Positions 1 to 8,480 are shown, numbered from the stretch's first letter. The stretch: 64,000 bases of DNA from Rhizobium binae (GCF_017357225.1 NZ_CP071604.1:4266001-4330000), one strand, 5' to 3'. Notes: generated by a model from the sequence alone, not told the origin. Made by a program: numbers and translations.

Positions 1-45
1 ATCGTGCGGTTCGGCCCGCCGGACATCGATCGACAACGTCTTCAT
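1..45 (-). CDS. Probable GNAT-family acetyltransferase, N-terminal fragment (cut by window edge)
   Basis: An ATG on the minus strand at 45 opens a frame that runs off the left edge, reading MKTLSIDVRRAEPHD. A short beta strand followed by 'RRAEPHDA'-like residues is the usual beginning of GNAT N-acetyltransferases, which use acetyl-CoA to acetylate small molecules or proteins. Only 15 residues are visible, so the family is a guess; the existence of a start here is supported by the reading frame and by the position upstream of nothing else on this strand. Confidence 0.3.
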   Translation of the reverse strand, partial: MKTLSIDVRRAEPHD

Positions 46-190
46 AACGTTTACTCTGGTCCTGCCGGGGGCAATTAACCATACGCGATGACGCATTCGG
101 CTCGATTGCCCACAGACTTAACATGTGGACGATGGTCAAAATTTAACGCTTTTTTAACGATTGTCACAAGTCGGAATCGGCGCAGCGCAC

Positions 191-220
191 AATAAAAAAC
201 CCCGGCGCGTAGGCCGGGGC
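191..220 (-). terminator. Rho-independent terminator of typA
   Basis: On the minus strand a 7-bp perfect GC stem (GCCCCGG... with arms at 200-206 and 213-219, loop of 6) is followed directly by a T-rich run (TTTTTTATT, plus-strand 191-199). It lies about 25 bases beyond the typA stop, exactly where a terminator is expected. Confidence 0.85.
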
Positions 221-242
221 TTTGAGGAATAACCCGAGACGC

Positions 243-2063
243 TCAGAGAGCCGCCTTGGTCTTTTCGAACCGCTTGCGGTCGTTGGCGTCGAGATACATC
301 TTGCGCAGGCGAATGGACTTCGGCGTCACCTCGACCAGCTCGTCCTCCTGGATCCAGGAGAGCGCGCGCTCCAGCGTCATGCGGATCGGCGGGGTGAGCT
401 TGACGGCCTCGTCCTTGCCGGCGGCGCGGATGTTGGTCAGCTTCTTGCCCTTCAGCACATTGACCTCAAGGTCGTTGTCGCGCGTATGGATGCCGATGAT
501 CATACCCATATAGACCTTTTCGCCGGCATCGATGATCATCGGGCCGCGGTCTTCCAGATTGAACAGGGCATAGGCCACCGCTTCACCAGCTTCGTTGGCG
601 AGCAGCACGCCGTTGACGCGGCCGCCGATCTCGCCCTTGTAAGGCTGATAGCTGTGGAACAGGCGGTTCATGATCGCCGTGCCGCGCGTATCCGTCAGCA
701 GTTCCGATTGGTAGCCGATCAGGCCGCGGGTCGGCGCGTAGAAAACCAGGCGGACGCGATTGCCGCCCGACGGACGAAGCTCGACCATTTCAGCCTTGCG
801 CTCCGACATCTTCTGAACGACGACTCCGGAATGTTCTTCGTCGACGTCGATGAGGACTTCCTCGATTGGCTCCAGCAGCTGGCCGCTCTCGTCCTTGTGC
901 ATGACGACGCGCGGACGCGAAACGGCAAGCTCGAAGCCTTCGCGGCGCATGTTTTCGATCAGAACCGCAAGCTGAAGTTCGCCGCGGCCGGAGACGAAGA
1001 AACTATCCTTGTCGGCGCTTTCCTCGATCTTCAGCGCAACGTTGCCTTCGGCTTCCTTGAACAGGCGGTCGCGAATGACGCGGCTGGTGACCTTGTCGCC
1101 TTCGGTGCCGGCAAGCGGCGAGTCGTTGACGATGAAGGACATGGTGACCGTCGGCGGGTCGATCGGCTGCGCCCTCAGGGCTTCCGTCACGGACGGATCG
1201 CAGAAGGTATCGGCGACCGTGCCCTTGGAAAGGCCGGCGATCGCGACGATGTCGCCCGCATGCGCCTCTTCGATCGGCTGACGCTCGATGCCGCGAAAAG
1301 CGAGAATCTTGGAAATTCGGCCCTGCTCAATCAGCTTGCCGTCCTGGCCGAGAACCTTGACCGCCTGGTTCGGCTTGATCGAACCGGAAGCGATACGGCC
1401 GGTGATGATGCGGCCGAGAAAGTTGTTGGCCTCGAGGATCGTGCCGATCATCCGGAACGGACCTTCCTCGACCTTCGGCTCGGGCACGTGCTTGACGACG
1501 AGGTCGAGCAGCGGTGCGAGGCCTTGATCGGTCGGGCCTGCCGGATCGTAGTTCATCCAGCCTGCGCGGCCGGAACCGTAGAGGATCGGGAAATCGAGCT
1601 GTTCGTCGGTGGCATCGAGCGCGGCGAAAAGGTCGAAAACTTCGTTGACCACTTCGTCGGCCCGGGCATCCGGACGATCGATCTTGTTGATGGCGACGAT
1701 CGGACGAAGGCCGACCTTGAGGGCCTTGCCGACGACGAACTTGGTCTGCGGCATCGGGCCTTCGGCCGCGTCCACGAGAACGATCGCGCCGTCCACCATC
1801 GACAGAATACGCTCGACTTCACCGCCGAAGTCGGCGTGGCCGGGCGTATCGACGATGTTGATGCGGGTGTCCTTCCACTCGATCGAGGTCGCCTTGGCGA
1901 GAATGGTGATGCCGCGCTCTTTTTCGATGTCGTTGGAGTCCATCACGCGTTCCATGACGCGCTGGTTCTCACGGAACGAGCCGGACTGTTTCAGAAGCTC
2001 GTCAACGAGAGTGGTCTTGCCATGGTCAACGTGCGCGATGATCGCGATGTTGCGAAGTGCCAT
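243..2063 (-). CDS. typA: Translational GTPase TypA/BipA
   Basis: Ribosome-binding GTPase of the EF-G/LepA superfamily, linked to 50S assembly and stress or cold adaptation. The 606-residue length is normal for the family. The G1 P-loop AHVDHGKT is at residues 10-17, the G2 region has RGIT, the G3 motif DTPGHADFGG is near residue 72, and NKID (G4) is near residue 126. EF-G-like domains and the BipA C-terminal domain ('PTRGLIGYQSELLTDTRG') follow. The start is the ATG immediately before the conserved 'LRNIAIIAHVDHG'. It is transcribed alone on the minus strand, with its own terminator; the upstream neighbour dcp is on the same strand but separated by 159 bases. Confidence 0.97.
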   Translation of the reverse strand: MALRNIAIIAHVDHGKTTLVDELLKQSGSFRENQRVMERVMDSNDIEKERGITILAKATSIEWKDTRINIVDTPGHADFGGEVERILSMVDGAIVLVDAAEGPMPQTKFVVGKALKVGLRPIVAINKIDRPDARADEVVNEVFDLFAALDATDEQLDFPILYGSGRAGWMNYDPAGPTDQGLAPLLDLVVKHVPEPKVEEGPFRMIGTILEANNFLGRIITGRIASGSIKPNQAVKVLGQDGKLIEQGRISKILAFRGIERQPIEEAHAGDIVAIAGLSKGTVADTFCDPSVTEALRAQPIDPPTVTMSFIVNDSPLAGTEGDKVTSRVIRDRLFKEAEGNVALKIEESADKDSFFVSGRGELQLAVLIENMRREGFELAVSRPRVVMHKDESGQLLEPIEEVLIDVDEEHSGVVVQKMSERKAEMVELRPSGGNRVRLVFYAPTRGLIGYQSELLTDTRGTAIMNRLFHSYQPYKGEIGGRVNGVLLANEAGEAVAYALFNLEDRGPMIIDAGEKVYMGMIIGIHTRDNDLEVNVLKGKKLTNIRAAGKDEAVKLTPPIRMTLERALSWIQEDELVEVTPKSIRLRKMYLDANDRKRFEKTKAAL

Positions 2064-2174
2064 ATGTCATAATCTCTGAGGCTGGGGCGCTACGCCAAGT
2101 GGACGCGCCATTTACGTTTGGCGCGCTCATACCGGTTTTTTCGCGATTGCGAAAGGGGGTCGCGCGCGAAAGCT

Positions 2175-2198
2175 GCGGCATGGCTGCCGCCATGCCGC
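2175..2198 (-). terminator. Strong hairpin downstream of dcp, possible terminator
   Basis: A perfect 10-bp inverted repeat (GCGGCATGGC / GCCATGCCGC) with a 4-base loop sits 25 bases past the dcp stop codon. There is no clean T run directly after it on the minus strand, so it may end or stabilise the dcp transcript rather than act as a classic intrinsic terminator. Confidence 0.4.
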
Positions 2199-2222
2199 GT
2201 GGGTCTCTGTCATCAAACTGTC

Positions 2223-4310
2223 TTAAGCGTCGCTGCCTGTCAATTCCTCGAAGGTCGCAAGCCCCTTCTTGACGAGCATCGCATCCGGCCTCGGCAGCTT
2301 GCCGCGGAAGCCCTTATAGGCATCCTCCGGATCGACCGAGCCGCCGGTGGAATAGATGTTTTCCTTGAGCTTTTTCGCCATCTCGCCGTTGAAGGCGTCG
2401 CCCGTCTCCTCGAAGGCGGCAAAGGCGTCGGCGTCGAGCACCTCGGACCACATGTAGGAATAATAGCCGGCCGAATAGCCGCCGGAGAAGATGTGCTGGA
2501 AGTGCGGCGTGGCGTGGCGCATGACGATCGATTTCGGCATGCCGATCTCGGCCAGCACCTCGGCCTGCACCGCCATCGGGTCTTCGACAGCCTCGCGCGT
2601 GTGAAACGCCATGTCGACCAGCGCCGACGAGGTGAACTCGACGGTGTTGAAGCCGGCATTGAAGGTGCGGGCCGCCAGCACCTTGTCGAGCAGCGCCTGC
2701 GGCATCGGCTCACCGGTTTCGAAATGCACGGCATAGTGCTTCAGGATGGCGGGCACCGTCAGCCAGTGCTCGTAGAGCTGCGACGGCAATTCGACGAAAT
2801 CGCGCGAGACGCCGGTGCCCGACACGGAAGGATAGGTGACGTTGGAAAGCATGCCGTGCAGCGCATGCCCGAATTCGTGGAACAGCGTGCGGGCATCGTC
2901 GAGCGACAGCAGCGCCGGCTTGCCCTCGGCCGGTTTGGCGAAGTTGCAGACATTGTAGATGATCGGCAATTCGCCGTGGCGGCCATTCTTCAGTTCCAGC
3001 TTGTGCTGCGATTGCAGCGAGCTCATCCAGGCGCCTGATCGCTTCGAACTCCGGGCGAAATAGTCGCCGAGGAACAGGGCGACCAGCCTGTCGTCGCGGT
3101 CCCTGATTTCGAAAACCCTGACATCGGGATGGTAGGCCGGCACGCCCTTCTTTTCGACCGCACGGATGCCGAACAGCCGTCCGGCGACGTCGAAGCAGGC
3201 CTCGATGATGTTCTCGAGCTGCAGATAGGGCTTCAGTTCAGCCTCGGAGAAATCGAATTTCCGCGCCCGGATCTTCTCGGCGTAGTGGCGCCAGTCCCAG
3301 GGCATGACCTCGTGGTTCCGGCCCTCTTCGGCGATCAGCGCCGCAATGTCGATCTCCTCTTCGCCGGCGCGCTTCACCGCCCGCGCCCAGACCGCTTTCA
3401 GCAGGCCGTTCACCGCTTCCGCCGTCTTCGCCATGGTGTTGTCGAGCTTCAGCTTGGCGAAATTCCCGTAGCCGAGCAGCCTCGCCACCTGGTGGCGCAG
3501 GGCGAGCGTTTCCTTGATGACGCCGCGGTTATCTGTTTCCCCGCCGTTGGCGCCGCGCGCCACCCATGCGTTGAAGGCCTGTTCGCGCAGGTCCCGGCGC
3601 TCCGAGAAGGTCAGGAACGGCTCGATGATCGAGCGCGACAGCGTCACGGCATACTTGCCGTCCTCGCCCCGCTCGCGCGCCGCCGCCGCCATCGCGTCGC
3701 GCAGGAATTCGGGAAGTCCGTCGAGTTCGGCGCCGTCCGAAAGCATGAGCGCCCAGGCCTTCTCGTCGGCCAGCACGTTCTGGCCGAACTGCGTGGCGAG
3801 ACCGGCGAGCTTCTCGTTGATCGCGGCAAGCTGCTCCTGCTCGGCCTTCTCAAGCTTGGCGCCCGACTTGACGAAGCCTTTCCAATGGCGTTCCAGCACG
3901 CGCATCTGTTCGAGCGTCAGTCCGAGGCTCTCGCGGTTTTCCCAAAGCGTATCGATACGGGCAAAGAGCGCGGCGTTCATCCCGATCTTCGAATAATGGC
4001 GCGACATTTTCGGCGAGATCTCCCGCTCCAGCGCCTGAATCACGTCGTTGGTATGGGCTCCCGCTCTGTTCCAGAATAGCGACGAGACGCGCGACAGCGC
4101 TTCGCCGGCGATTTCAAGCGCAACGATCGTATTCGCGAATGTCGGCGCGTCGCCGTTTCCGGCGATCTCGTCGATCTCCCTTTCATGCTCGGCAAGCGCG
4201 GCCTCGAAGGCGGCGGCGAAATCATCATCGTTCAAGGCATCGAACCGCGGCAGGCCATGAAGGCCGTCCCAATTGACGAGCGCCGGATTGAAATCATGTG
4301 GAGAAGGCAT
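2223..4310 (-). CDS. dcp: M3 family metallopeptidase, peptidyl-dipeptidase Dcp-like
   Basis: Zinc oligopeptidase of family M3 (Dcp/oligopeptidase A/thimet type), expected to be cytoplasmic because no signal peptide is visible, and to degrade short peptides. The catalytic zinc motif HEFGH lies near residue 475 in 'LFHEFGHALHGML', followed by the family's 'FVELPSQLYEHW' segment. The form HEFGHALHGML resembles Dcp more than oligopeptidase A. The start chosen is ATG at 4310 (MPSPHDF...), preceded by AAGGA about 8 bases upstream; an in-frame start 12 codons earlier lacks such support. The product of 695 residues is normal length. It is monocistronic, with typA 160 bases downstream on the same strand. 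Confidence 0.92.
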   Translation of the reverse strand: MPSPHDFNPALVNWDGLHGLPRFDALNDDDFAAAFEAALAEHEREIDEIAGNGDAPTFANTIVALEIAGEALSRVSSLFWNRAGAHTNDVIQALEREISPKMSRHYSKIGMNAALFARIDTLWENRESLGLTLEQMRVLERHWKGFVKSGAKLEKAEQEQLAAINEKLAGLATQFGQNVLADEKAWALMLSDGAELDGLPEFLRDAMAAAARERGEDGKYAVTLSRSIIEPFLTFSERRDLREQAFNAWVARGANGGETDNRGVIKETLALRHQVARLLGYGNFAKLKLDNTMAKTAEAVNGLLKAVWARAVKRAGEEEIDIAALIAEEGRNHEVMPWDWRHYAEKIRARKFDFSEAELKPYLQLENIIEACFDVAGRLFGIRAVEKKGVPAYHPDVRVFEIRDRDDRLVALFLGDYFARSSKRSGAWMSSLQSQHKLELKNGRHGELPIIYNVCNFAKPAEGKPALLSLDDARTLFHEFGHALHGMLSNVTYPSVSGTGVSRDFVELPSQLYEHWLTVPAILKHYAVHFETGEPMPQALLDKVLAARTFNAGFNTVEFTSSALVDMAFHTREAVEDPMAVQAEVLAEIGMPKSIVMRHATPHFQHIFSGGYSAGYYSYMWSEVLDADAFAAFEETGDAFNGEMAKKLKENIYSTGGSVDPEDAYKGFRGKLPRPDAMLVKKGLATFEELTGSDA

Positions 4311-4402
4311 CGGAGAATCCTTTTTGGCATGCGAATGGATCGTCAATATAGGAGAGCGTCCGGAGAATTGGTATGTCGCAGGCAGGGCCTTTTGCCTCGC
4401 CC

Positions 4403-4440
4403 GCCAAATCCGGTGGACATCCGCAAAATCTGGTGGACGA
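4403..4440. repeat. Two 18-bp direct repeats, 20-bp period, in a promoter region
   Basis: Units at 4403-4420 (CCGCCAAATCCGGTGGAC) and 4423-4440 (CCGCAAAATCTGGTGGAC) match at 16 of 18 positions and are phased at 20 bp, close to two helical turns. They sit between divergent genes (dcp at 4310 and the hypothetical gene at 4538) just upstream of a sigma-70-like promoter, so a tandem operator is possible. No regulator is identified. Confidence 0.45.
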
Positions 4441-4476
4441 AATTTGACGCGTGCAAATTAACCATTTGTTAACGAT

Positions 4477-4505
4477 TGACGCGAATCGGGCACAAGCGCT
4501 AGTTT
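4477..4505 (+). promoter_or_regulatory. Candidate sigma-70 promoter for the 4538 gene
   Basis: TTGACG at 4477-4482, a 17-base spacer, and CTAGTT at 4500-4505 fit the rhizobial housekeeping pattern moderately well, 33 bases ahead of the start codon at 4538. It is a visual match only. Confidence 0.4.
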
Positions 4506-4537
4506 TCGGGTGATCTTCCTGCCAGGGGACATGCGCC

Positions 4538-4969
4538 ATGGAAATTTTTTCCCTGCGGTCTTCTCAGAGTTTGCTATTTAAAAACAACCCTAATAACGCA
4601 AAAAATTCGAAGACTGCCGATATTCACATCGAGACAAAGGCTCCGGCCCCCGTCTCGTTTCACATCGAAGACAATCCCGATGAGGGCCCCGATTTTACTG
4701 CGGTCAGCCCCGGAGAGCTGCGTTCCTACGCGCGCCAAAGCTTCGATAGCGGCGTGATCGACCAGAACACCTACGCCGCGATCTCCGAGCCGTTGCCGAT
4801 GCATGCGATCGATCCGCTCGGCAACGTGATCGACCTCTCCAGCGTTACCGACGGCACGAGCTTCAATTTCCTCGATTATTACAAGAACCAGCTCCAGGTC
4901 GCCATGTCGATCGGCGATCCCAGCGAAGTTCAGACGCTGAAATCGGTGGTCAACTTCCTGGACGGTTGA
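4538..4969 (+). CDS. Conserved hypothetical protein
   Basis: A 143-residue soluble protein with no signal peptide, membrane segment or recognised domain. The N-terminal 30 residues are basic and Asn/Ser-rich (probably disordered). The rest is acidic, with helical segments around 'SPGELRSYARQSFDSGVIDQNTYAAISEPLPMHAIDP' shape residues 60-95 and a C-terminal helix. A ribosome-binding site (AGGGGACATGCGCC before ATG) and the promoter at 4477 support it as a real gene. It converges with the LysE gene, leaving a single base between the two stop codons. Function unknown; I recognise it only as a type of small protein found in rhizobia. Confidence 0.75.
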   Translation: MEIFSLRSSQSLLFKNNPNNAKNSKTADIHIETKAPAPVSFHIEDNPDEGPDFTAVSPGELRSYARQSFDSGVIDQNTYAAISEPLPMHAIDPLGNVIDLSSVTDGTSFNFLDYYKNQLQVAMSIGDPSEVQTLKSVVNFLDG

Positions 4970-4970
4970 A

Positions 4971-5612
4971 TCACGCCTTGCGCCAGCCGAAAAGGCCGGG
5001 CGTCGCGTGCCACAGCGCCTGGGCGGCAAAGCCCATGAAGAGGACGCCGGAACAGCGCACGATCAGCCGTTCATAGGCGCGATAGAAGCGTCGCACCGCG
5101 CCTGCGCCGATAATGCCGATCAGGATGATGTCGGCCGTCACGAAACCGACCAAGGACACGCCGAGAAGCACCGGCAGCGCCTCGAAATCGAGCGCGCCGG
5201 CAGATCCTGCAACCAGGGCGGTGAAGGTGGCAAGCGCCACCGGATAACCCTTCGGATTGGTGACGCCGAAGATCAGGCCACGCCGGAACGGACGCTCGAC
5301 CATGACAAGCGCCTGCCCATCCGCTTTCGGCTTGGTATTGACGGCGCTCCAGCCGATCCAGGCGAGATAGAAGCCGCAGGCGAGGCCGAGCAGATCGAAG
5401 ACGAAAGTCCCGATCGTCTTCGCGCCGACGATCGCGATCAGCGCCAACGACGACCAGATCAGATCCCCGACCAGATGCCCCATCATGAAGAAGGCCCCGG
5501 CCTTGCGCCCCTGCCCGGCGCCGATGCCGAGCAGTTGCAGGAAGGCGGGTCCGGGAATGAGCACATAGAAAAGCGCCGCCAGGAAGGCGCCGAACAGCAG
5601 GGACTGCGTCAT
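4971..5612 (-). CDS. LysE/RhtB family amino-acid exporter
   Basis: Inner-membrane translocator of about 213 residues with the family's six hydrophobic segments. The diagnostic N-terminal motif is 'LIPGPAFLQLLGIGAGQGRKAG' region (residues 17-38), where P-G-P after the first helix is characteristic, and 'GVTNPKGYPVALATF' corresponds to the conserved N-P-K segment. The start at 5612 (MTQSLLFG) has GGAG upstream and agrees with the family N-terminus; a start 20 codons earlier would add an unrelated polar stretch. The exported substrate (Lys, Thr, homoserine or other) cannot be read from sequence. It is a single gene ending tail-to-tail with the hypothetical gene. Confidence 0.88.
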   Translation of the reverse strand: MTQSLLFGAFLAALFYVLIPGPAFLQLLGIGAGQGRKAGAFFMMGHLVGDLIWSSLALIAIVGAKTIGTFVFDLLGLACGFYLAWIGWSAVNTKPKADGQALVMVERPFRRGLIFGVTNPKGYPVALATFTALVAGSAGALDFEALPVLLGVSLVGFVTADIILIGIIGAGAVRRFYRAYERLIVRCSGVLFMGFAAQALWHATPGLFGWRKA

Positions 5613-5720
5613 GGAAATGCTCCGAGGGTGACTGCGGCAGAGTAAGCCATCCCCGGCATCCGTCAAGGGCACGGCGGCGACTTCCGGCTCAAAGCGGACG
5701 CCGCCGAATTCGCCTCTAAA

Positions 5721-5821
5721 GCATGTCGCGCAAAACTGTGCAGCAGTTTTGCGCTAACGACATCCGAGAAGATAAAGTCCTAAAGCGCGGTAGCGAATCT
5801 GAAGGATCGCGGCGTGCTTTA
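5721..5821. repeat. RIME-like mosaic palindromic element
   Basis: The core is a perfect 11-bp inverted repeat GCGCAAAACTG / CAGTTTTGCGC (5728-5738 and 5744-5754), followed by 'TAACGACAT', a short A-rich stretch and 'TCCTAAAGCGCG', with a second imperfect inverted repeat ending in 'GTGCTTTA'. This block order is the one I know from dispersed intergenic repeats in Rhizobium genomes. It ends next to the stop codon of the gene at 5819. Confidence 0.65.
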
Positions 5822-6259
5822 GTGGCGCGCGCGGTCGATTGCCGGTACGGTAAACTTCACGACCTTTCCGCCCAGCACTTCATGTTCCGGCGTGGCCATT
5901 TCGATGAGCAACTTGTGCTCGCCTGGCGGCAGGGCGGTGAGGACTATAGCGCCGGTGCCGCCCGCGTCGGCCCACCGCCAGGGCAGGTCGTCGATACTGA
6001 CATGAAGGTGACCGGCCCTCGGCGAGACGTCCCTGGCACTGGCGCCAAAGATCGGCAGGATGCGGAAATTCTCGGTTCGATAGGGTATGATGGCTACCGC
6101 TCGGCTCGCGAGCGGTCCCGCAAGGGGCTGATCCACGACGAGTTTGGGTGCAGGCTCGTTCGTGATGGGAAGGAACTGCGTCGCCGTTTCCGCATGGATG
6201 GGCCTGCCGGCGGCAAGCAGTAAAGCTGCCGCTGCCAGGGCTCTTGCTATGGTGGTCAT
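5819..6259 (-). CDS. Secreted protein of unknown function (DUF6130-like)
   Basis: A 146-residue protein with a clear signal peptide (residues 1-23, ending AxA-like at 'PIHA'). The mature part has a beta-rich pattern: 'AGHLHVSIDDLPWRWADAGG' region, then 'LPPGEHKLLIEMATPEH' and 'GKVVKFTV'. This resembles small periplasmic domains that hold a substrate-like loop, and I associate it loosely with DUF6130. The start at 6259 is chosen because it gives the signal peptide and has AGGA upstream; the longer in-frame extension lacks sense. It lies downstream of the broken ohr gene on the same strand, 93 bases away, so the two may share a transcript. Function unknown. Confidence 0.7.
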   Translation of the reverse strand: MTTIARALAAAALLLAAGRPIHAETATQFLPITNEPAPKLVVDQPLAGPLASRAVAIIPYRTENFRILPIFGASARDVSPRAGHLHVSIDDLPWRWADAGGTGAIVLTALPPGEHKLLIEMATPEHEVLGGKVVKFTVPAIDRARH

Positions 6260-6351
6260 GACGGAATCCTCTGGTGTTCGCCCTGTCCTGGCCGGCATCT
6301 TCTCGGGACGCCGGCACGATATCGGGTCGGAAGGCCTTAATCGGAGACCGA

Positions 6352-6758
6352 TCAGGCAACGTTGAGTTCGACGGCGATATTGCCGCGGGTGGCCTTGGAA
6401 TAAGGGCAGAGCTGGTGCGAACGCTCGACCAGGGAGCTCGCGAGATCCGCCTCGATGCCCGGCAGCTTTGCGTTCAGCCGTGCCTGCAGCACATAGCGAC
6501 GTCATTCGAGACCAGGTCAATCTCGGCGTTGATGGCAGCGCCGGCGGGCACGCGAAGCTGACGCTCCGCGGCCGCTCTCCCGATCGCGCCGAGGAAACAG
6601 GCGGACCAGCCCGCAGCGAAGAACTGCTCGGGATTGGTGCCTTTGCCCGAGGAACCGGATGGGGATAATTTCACGTCGAGGCGACCATCGGAACTACGAG
6701 ACGCGCCGTCAAGCCCGCCGGTGGTGCTGGTTTCGCCTGTGTAGATGACTGTCGGCAT
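6352..6758 (-). pseudogene. ohr: Organic hydroperoxide resistance protein Ohr, frameshifted
   Basis: Ohr is a thiol peroxidase that reduces organic hydroperoxides. Frame 1 from ATG 6758 gives 'MPTVIYTGET...GLDGASRSSDG' and the peroxidatic cysteine C54 in 'GWSACFLGAI', and then hits a stop after 94 codons. In another frame the text continues 'YVLQARLNAKLPG' and 'HQLCPYSKATRGNIAVELNVA', which is the Ohr C-terminus with the resolving cysteine, ending in TGA at 6352-6354. Joining the two needs one extra base at about 6500, where GACGTCGC would become GACGGTCGC (Asn-Asp-Gly-Arg-Tyr). With the base restored the protein would be about 135 residues, normal for Ohr. The cause is either a real one-base deletion or a sequencing error. 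Confidence 0.88.
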
Positions 6759-6856
6759 TCACATACTCCTTGTTGGATTTCAGCCGGCGAGATGGCGGCG
6801 GCCGACTCGCGCTTTAGGCTGCGATGAGGGGAAGATGAGCTTCGCAAGACCGATCC

Positions 6857-6903
6857 GGTAGCGAGCAGAAGCGAGAGGGAGCCTCTCGTTTTCTCGCGCT
6901 ACC
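6857..6903. repeat. Long imperfect hairpin between ohr and the DUF2798 gene
   Basis: An inner perfect 7-bp stem (CGAGAGG 6872-6878 / CCTCTCG 6882-6888) followed by TTTT on the plus strand is nested inside outer arms GGTAGCGAG (6857-6865) and CTCGCGCTACC (6893-6903). It looks like a rightward terminator with no gene left in front of it. Confidence 0.4.
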
Positions 6904-6994
6904 GCCGGCACCGAAGCTGCGCGATCTTCAGGGCACCAACCGAAATCGCGACCGCTGAAGCGATCCCGCTTTCACATCCGTCCGGGAGACCGAC

Positions 6995-7240
6995 ATGAAC
7001 ACGCATTTCAAACGCAAGATCGTCTTCGCTCTGTCGATGGGCGTCGTGACGACAGGGCTGATCTCTTTCACGCTGCTCGCACTCAATCTGGGCTTCTCGA
7101 AGGAGTTCGTCCTGACATGGTTCCGCTCGTGGAGCATCGCCTATCTCATCGTCATTCCCGCCATCCTGCTGATCGGTCCCCGCCTTCAGGCGCAGATCGA
7201 TCGCGTCATCCGTGACGCGGAAGAGGAACCGTCAATATGA
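6995..7240 (+). CDS. DUF2798 family membrane protein
   Basis: An 81-residue protein with two transmembrane helices: residues 9-31 ('IVFALSMGVVTTGLISFTLL' region) and 46-66 ('SIAYLIVIPAILLIGPRL'). The 'W-x-x-S-W-x-I-A-Y' turn between them and the 'GPRLQAQIDR' tail are the DUF2798 pattern. GGGAGACCGACATG provides a ribosome-binding site. It is a small inner-membrane protein of unknown role, transcribed divergently from the broken ohr gene. Confidence 0.8.
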   Translation: MNTHFKRKIVFALSMGVVTTGLISFTLLALNLGFSKEFVLTWFRSWSIAYLIVIPAILLIGPRLQAQIDRVIRDAEEEPSI

Positions 7241-7284
7241 CAATGGCCACCCTTCGCCACGCCGTAGTCAAGAAAGTGGGCGCC

Positions 7285-8199
7285 TTATTCCGGTGACGGC
7301 GTATCGCCATAGCTGCCGCAGGCCGCGCGAAGCCGGGGGAGCGCCCAATCGATGAAGGCGCGCACCTTCAGAGCGAGCAAGCCCTGACGCGAATAGATGA
7401 TGTGGATCGGCTTGGGCTCGCCGTCATAGTCCTTCAATATCTGCACGAGCGCGCCGGAGGACACCTCCTCCGGAACTTGGTAATCGAAGAGGCGGGCGAT
7501 CCCGACCCCCTTCAGCGCGGCGACAACGCTATTGGCGGCCGTGTTCACCTCGATCCGGGACCGTGGCATGACCTCGACAGCCTTCCCTTCGATCTCGAAA
7601 CTCCAAAAGAACGACCGCTTGTGAAACATGATCCCATCGTGATTGGCGAGCTCGGTGGGATGTTGGGGGACGCCATGCCGTTCCAGATAGGCTGGGCTTG
7701 CGCATGTCAGCAGACGGAACTCGCCGGCTTTGACGGCGTAGAGCGAACTGTCGACCAACTCACCAAGCCGGATGGCGACATCGACCTGCTCATTGACCAG
7801 ATGAACCGAGCGGTCGAGCGAAAGAGCCCTCAGCGTCACCTCCGGATGCTTGTTCATGAAGTCGAGTGCGATCGGCAGAACGTAGCGTTGGCCGAACTCG
7901 ATCGGCATCGTGATGGTCAGCAGTCCCCGCGGCATCTGATATTCACCCGACGCCCTGCGTTCGACCTCCTCCAGATCGGCGATAATCTTACGCGCCGCCT
8001 CGACATAGTCGCGCCCGGCATCCGTGAGCTGCAGGTTGCGGCTCGTTCGTATGATGAGATTCGTGCCGAGGTATCGCTCCAGATCGGCGACCTTGCGGCT
8101 GACGCTCGGCAGCGGCGCGTTCAGCTTCCGGCTGCCCGCCGACAAGCTCCCGGCGTCCACCACCGCAAGGAGAACCCGCATTGCATCAAGCCGATCCAT
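7285..8199 (-). CDS. LysR-family transcriptional regulator
   Basis: A 304-residue regulator. The N-terminal winged helix-turn-helix covers residues 1-60, with 'FLAVVDAGSLSAGSRKLNAPLPSVSRKVADLE'-type sequence, and the effector-binding domain runs from about residue 90 to 290. The subgroup resembles the regulators with 'MDRLDAMRVLLAVVDAGS' starts that often act on exporters, dehydrogenases or their own promoter. The start at 8199 is the family N-terminus; an extension of 42 codons upstream is not homologous-looking. It is divergent from the DMT exporter (gap of 281 bases), which is a plausible target but unproven. Confidence 0.9.
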   Translation of the reverse strand: MDRLDAMRVLLAVVDAGSLSAGSRKLNAPLPSVSRKVADLERYLGTNLIIRTSRNLQLTDAGRDYVEAARKIIADLEEVERRASGEYQMPRGLLTITMPIEFGQRYVLPIALDFMNKHPEVTLRALSLDRSVHLVNEQVDVAIRLGELVDSSLYAVKAGEFRLLTCASPAYLERHGVPQHPTELANHDGIMFHKRSFFWSFEIEGKAVEVMPRSRIEVNTAANSVVAALKGVGIARLFDYQVPEEVSSGALVQILKDYDGEPKPIHIIYSRQGLLALKVRAFIDWALPRLRAACGSYGDTPSPE

Positions 8200-8480
8200 A
8201 ACGCCCCGACGATTAAAGCCGCGATATTGGAGGATATGAAAAATCAGTTCTGCTGGATAGCCGGTGCAATTGTCCGATTGAACCGTATTCCGTTCATAGC
8301 GCGATTGCCGCTTTGGGTGCGGCACACGCCCGAGAAATCGATGAGCACCAAGAGGGTGGCTCTCATTTTCACCGAGTACCGGCCAAGGCTCTCAGCCAGT
8401 AAATTGCGGCTAATCGATCAAAGCGGTTGGCGTCACGGAGGCAAAAGCTCGGGGCGCGCAACGTCAAAGGGGTGAAGATT

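Noticed and set aside
222..2072. A long open frame on the plus strand (616 codons) across the typA gene
   Set aside because: It is the antisense of typA, which has all GTPase motifs in the minus-strand frame. High-GC genes often leave long open frames on the other strand.
2104..2125. A 7-bp inverted repeat CGCGCCA / TGGCGCG upstream of typA
   Set aside because: Could be a regulatory site or a hairpin, but I see no T run or relation to either gene sufficient to name it.
3129..4079. Long plus-strand frame opposite dcp, with similar frames opposite acnA, hyfG, mtaB and ffh
   Set aside because: Each lies antisense to a gene with clear catalytic motifs; they have arginine-rich composition and no family features.
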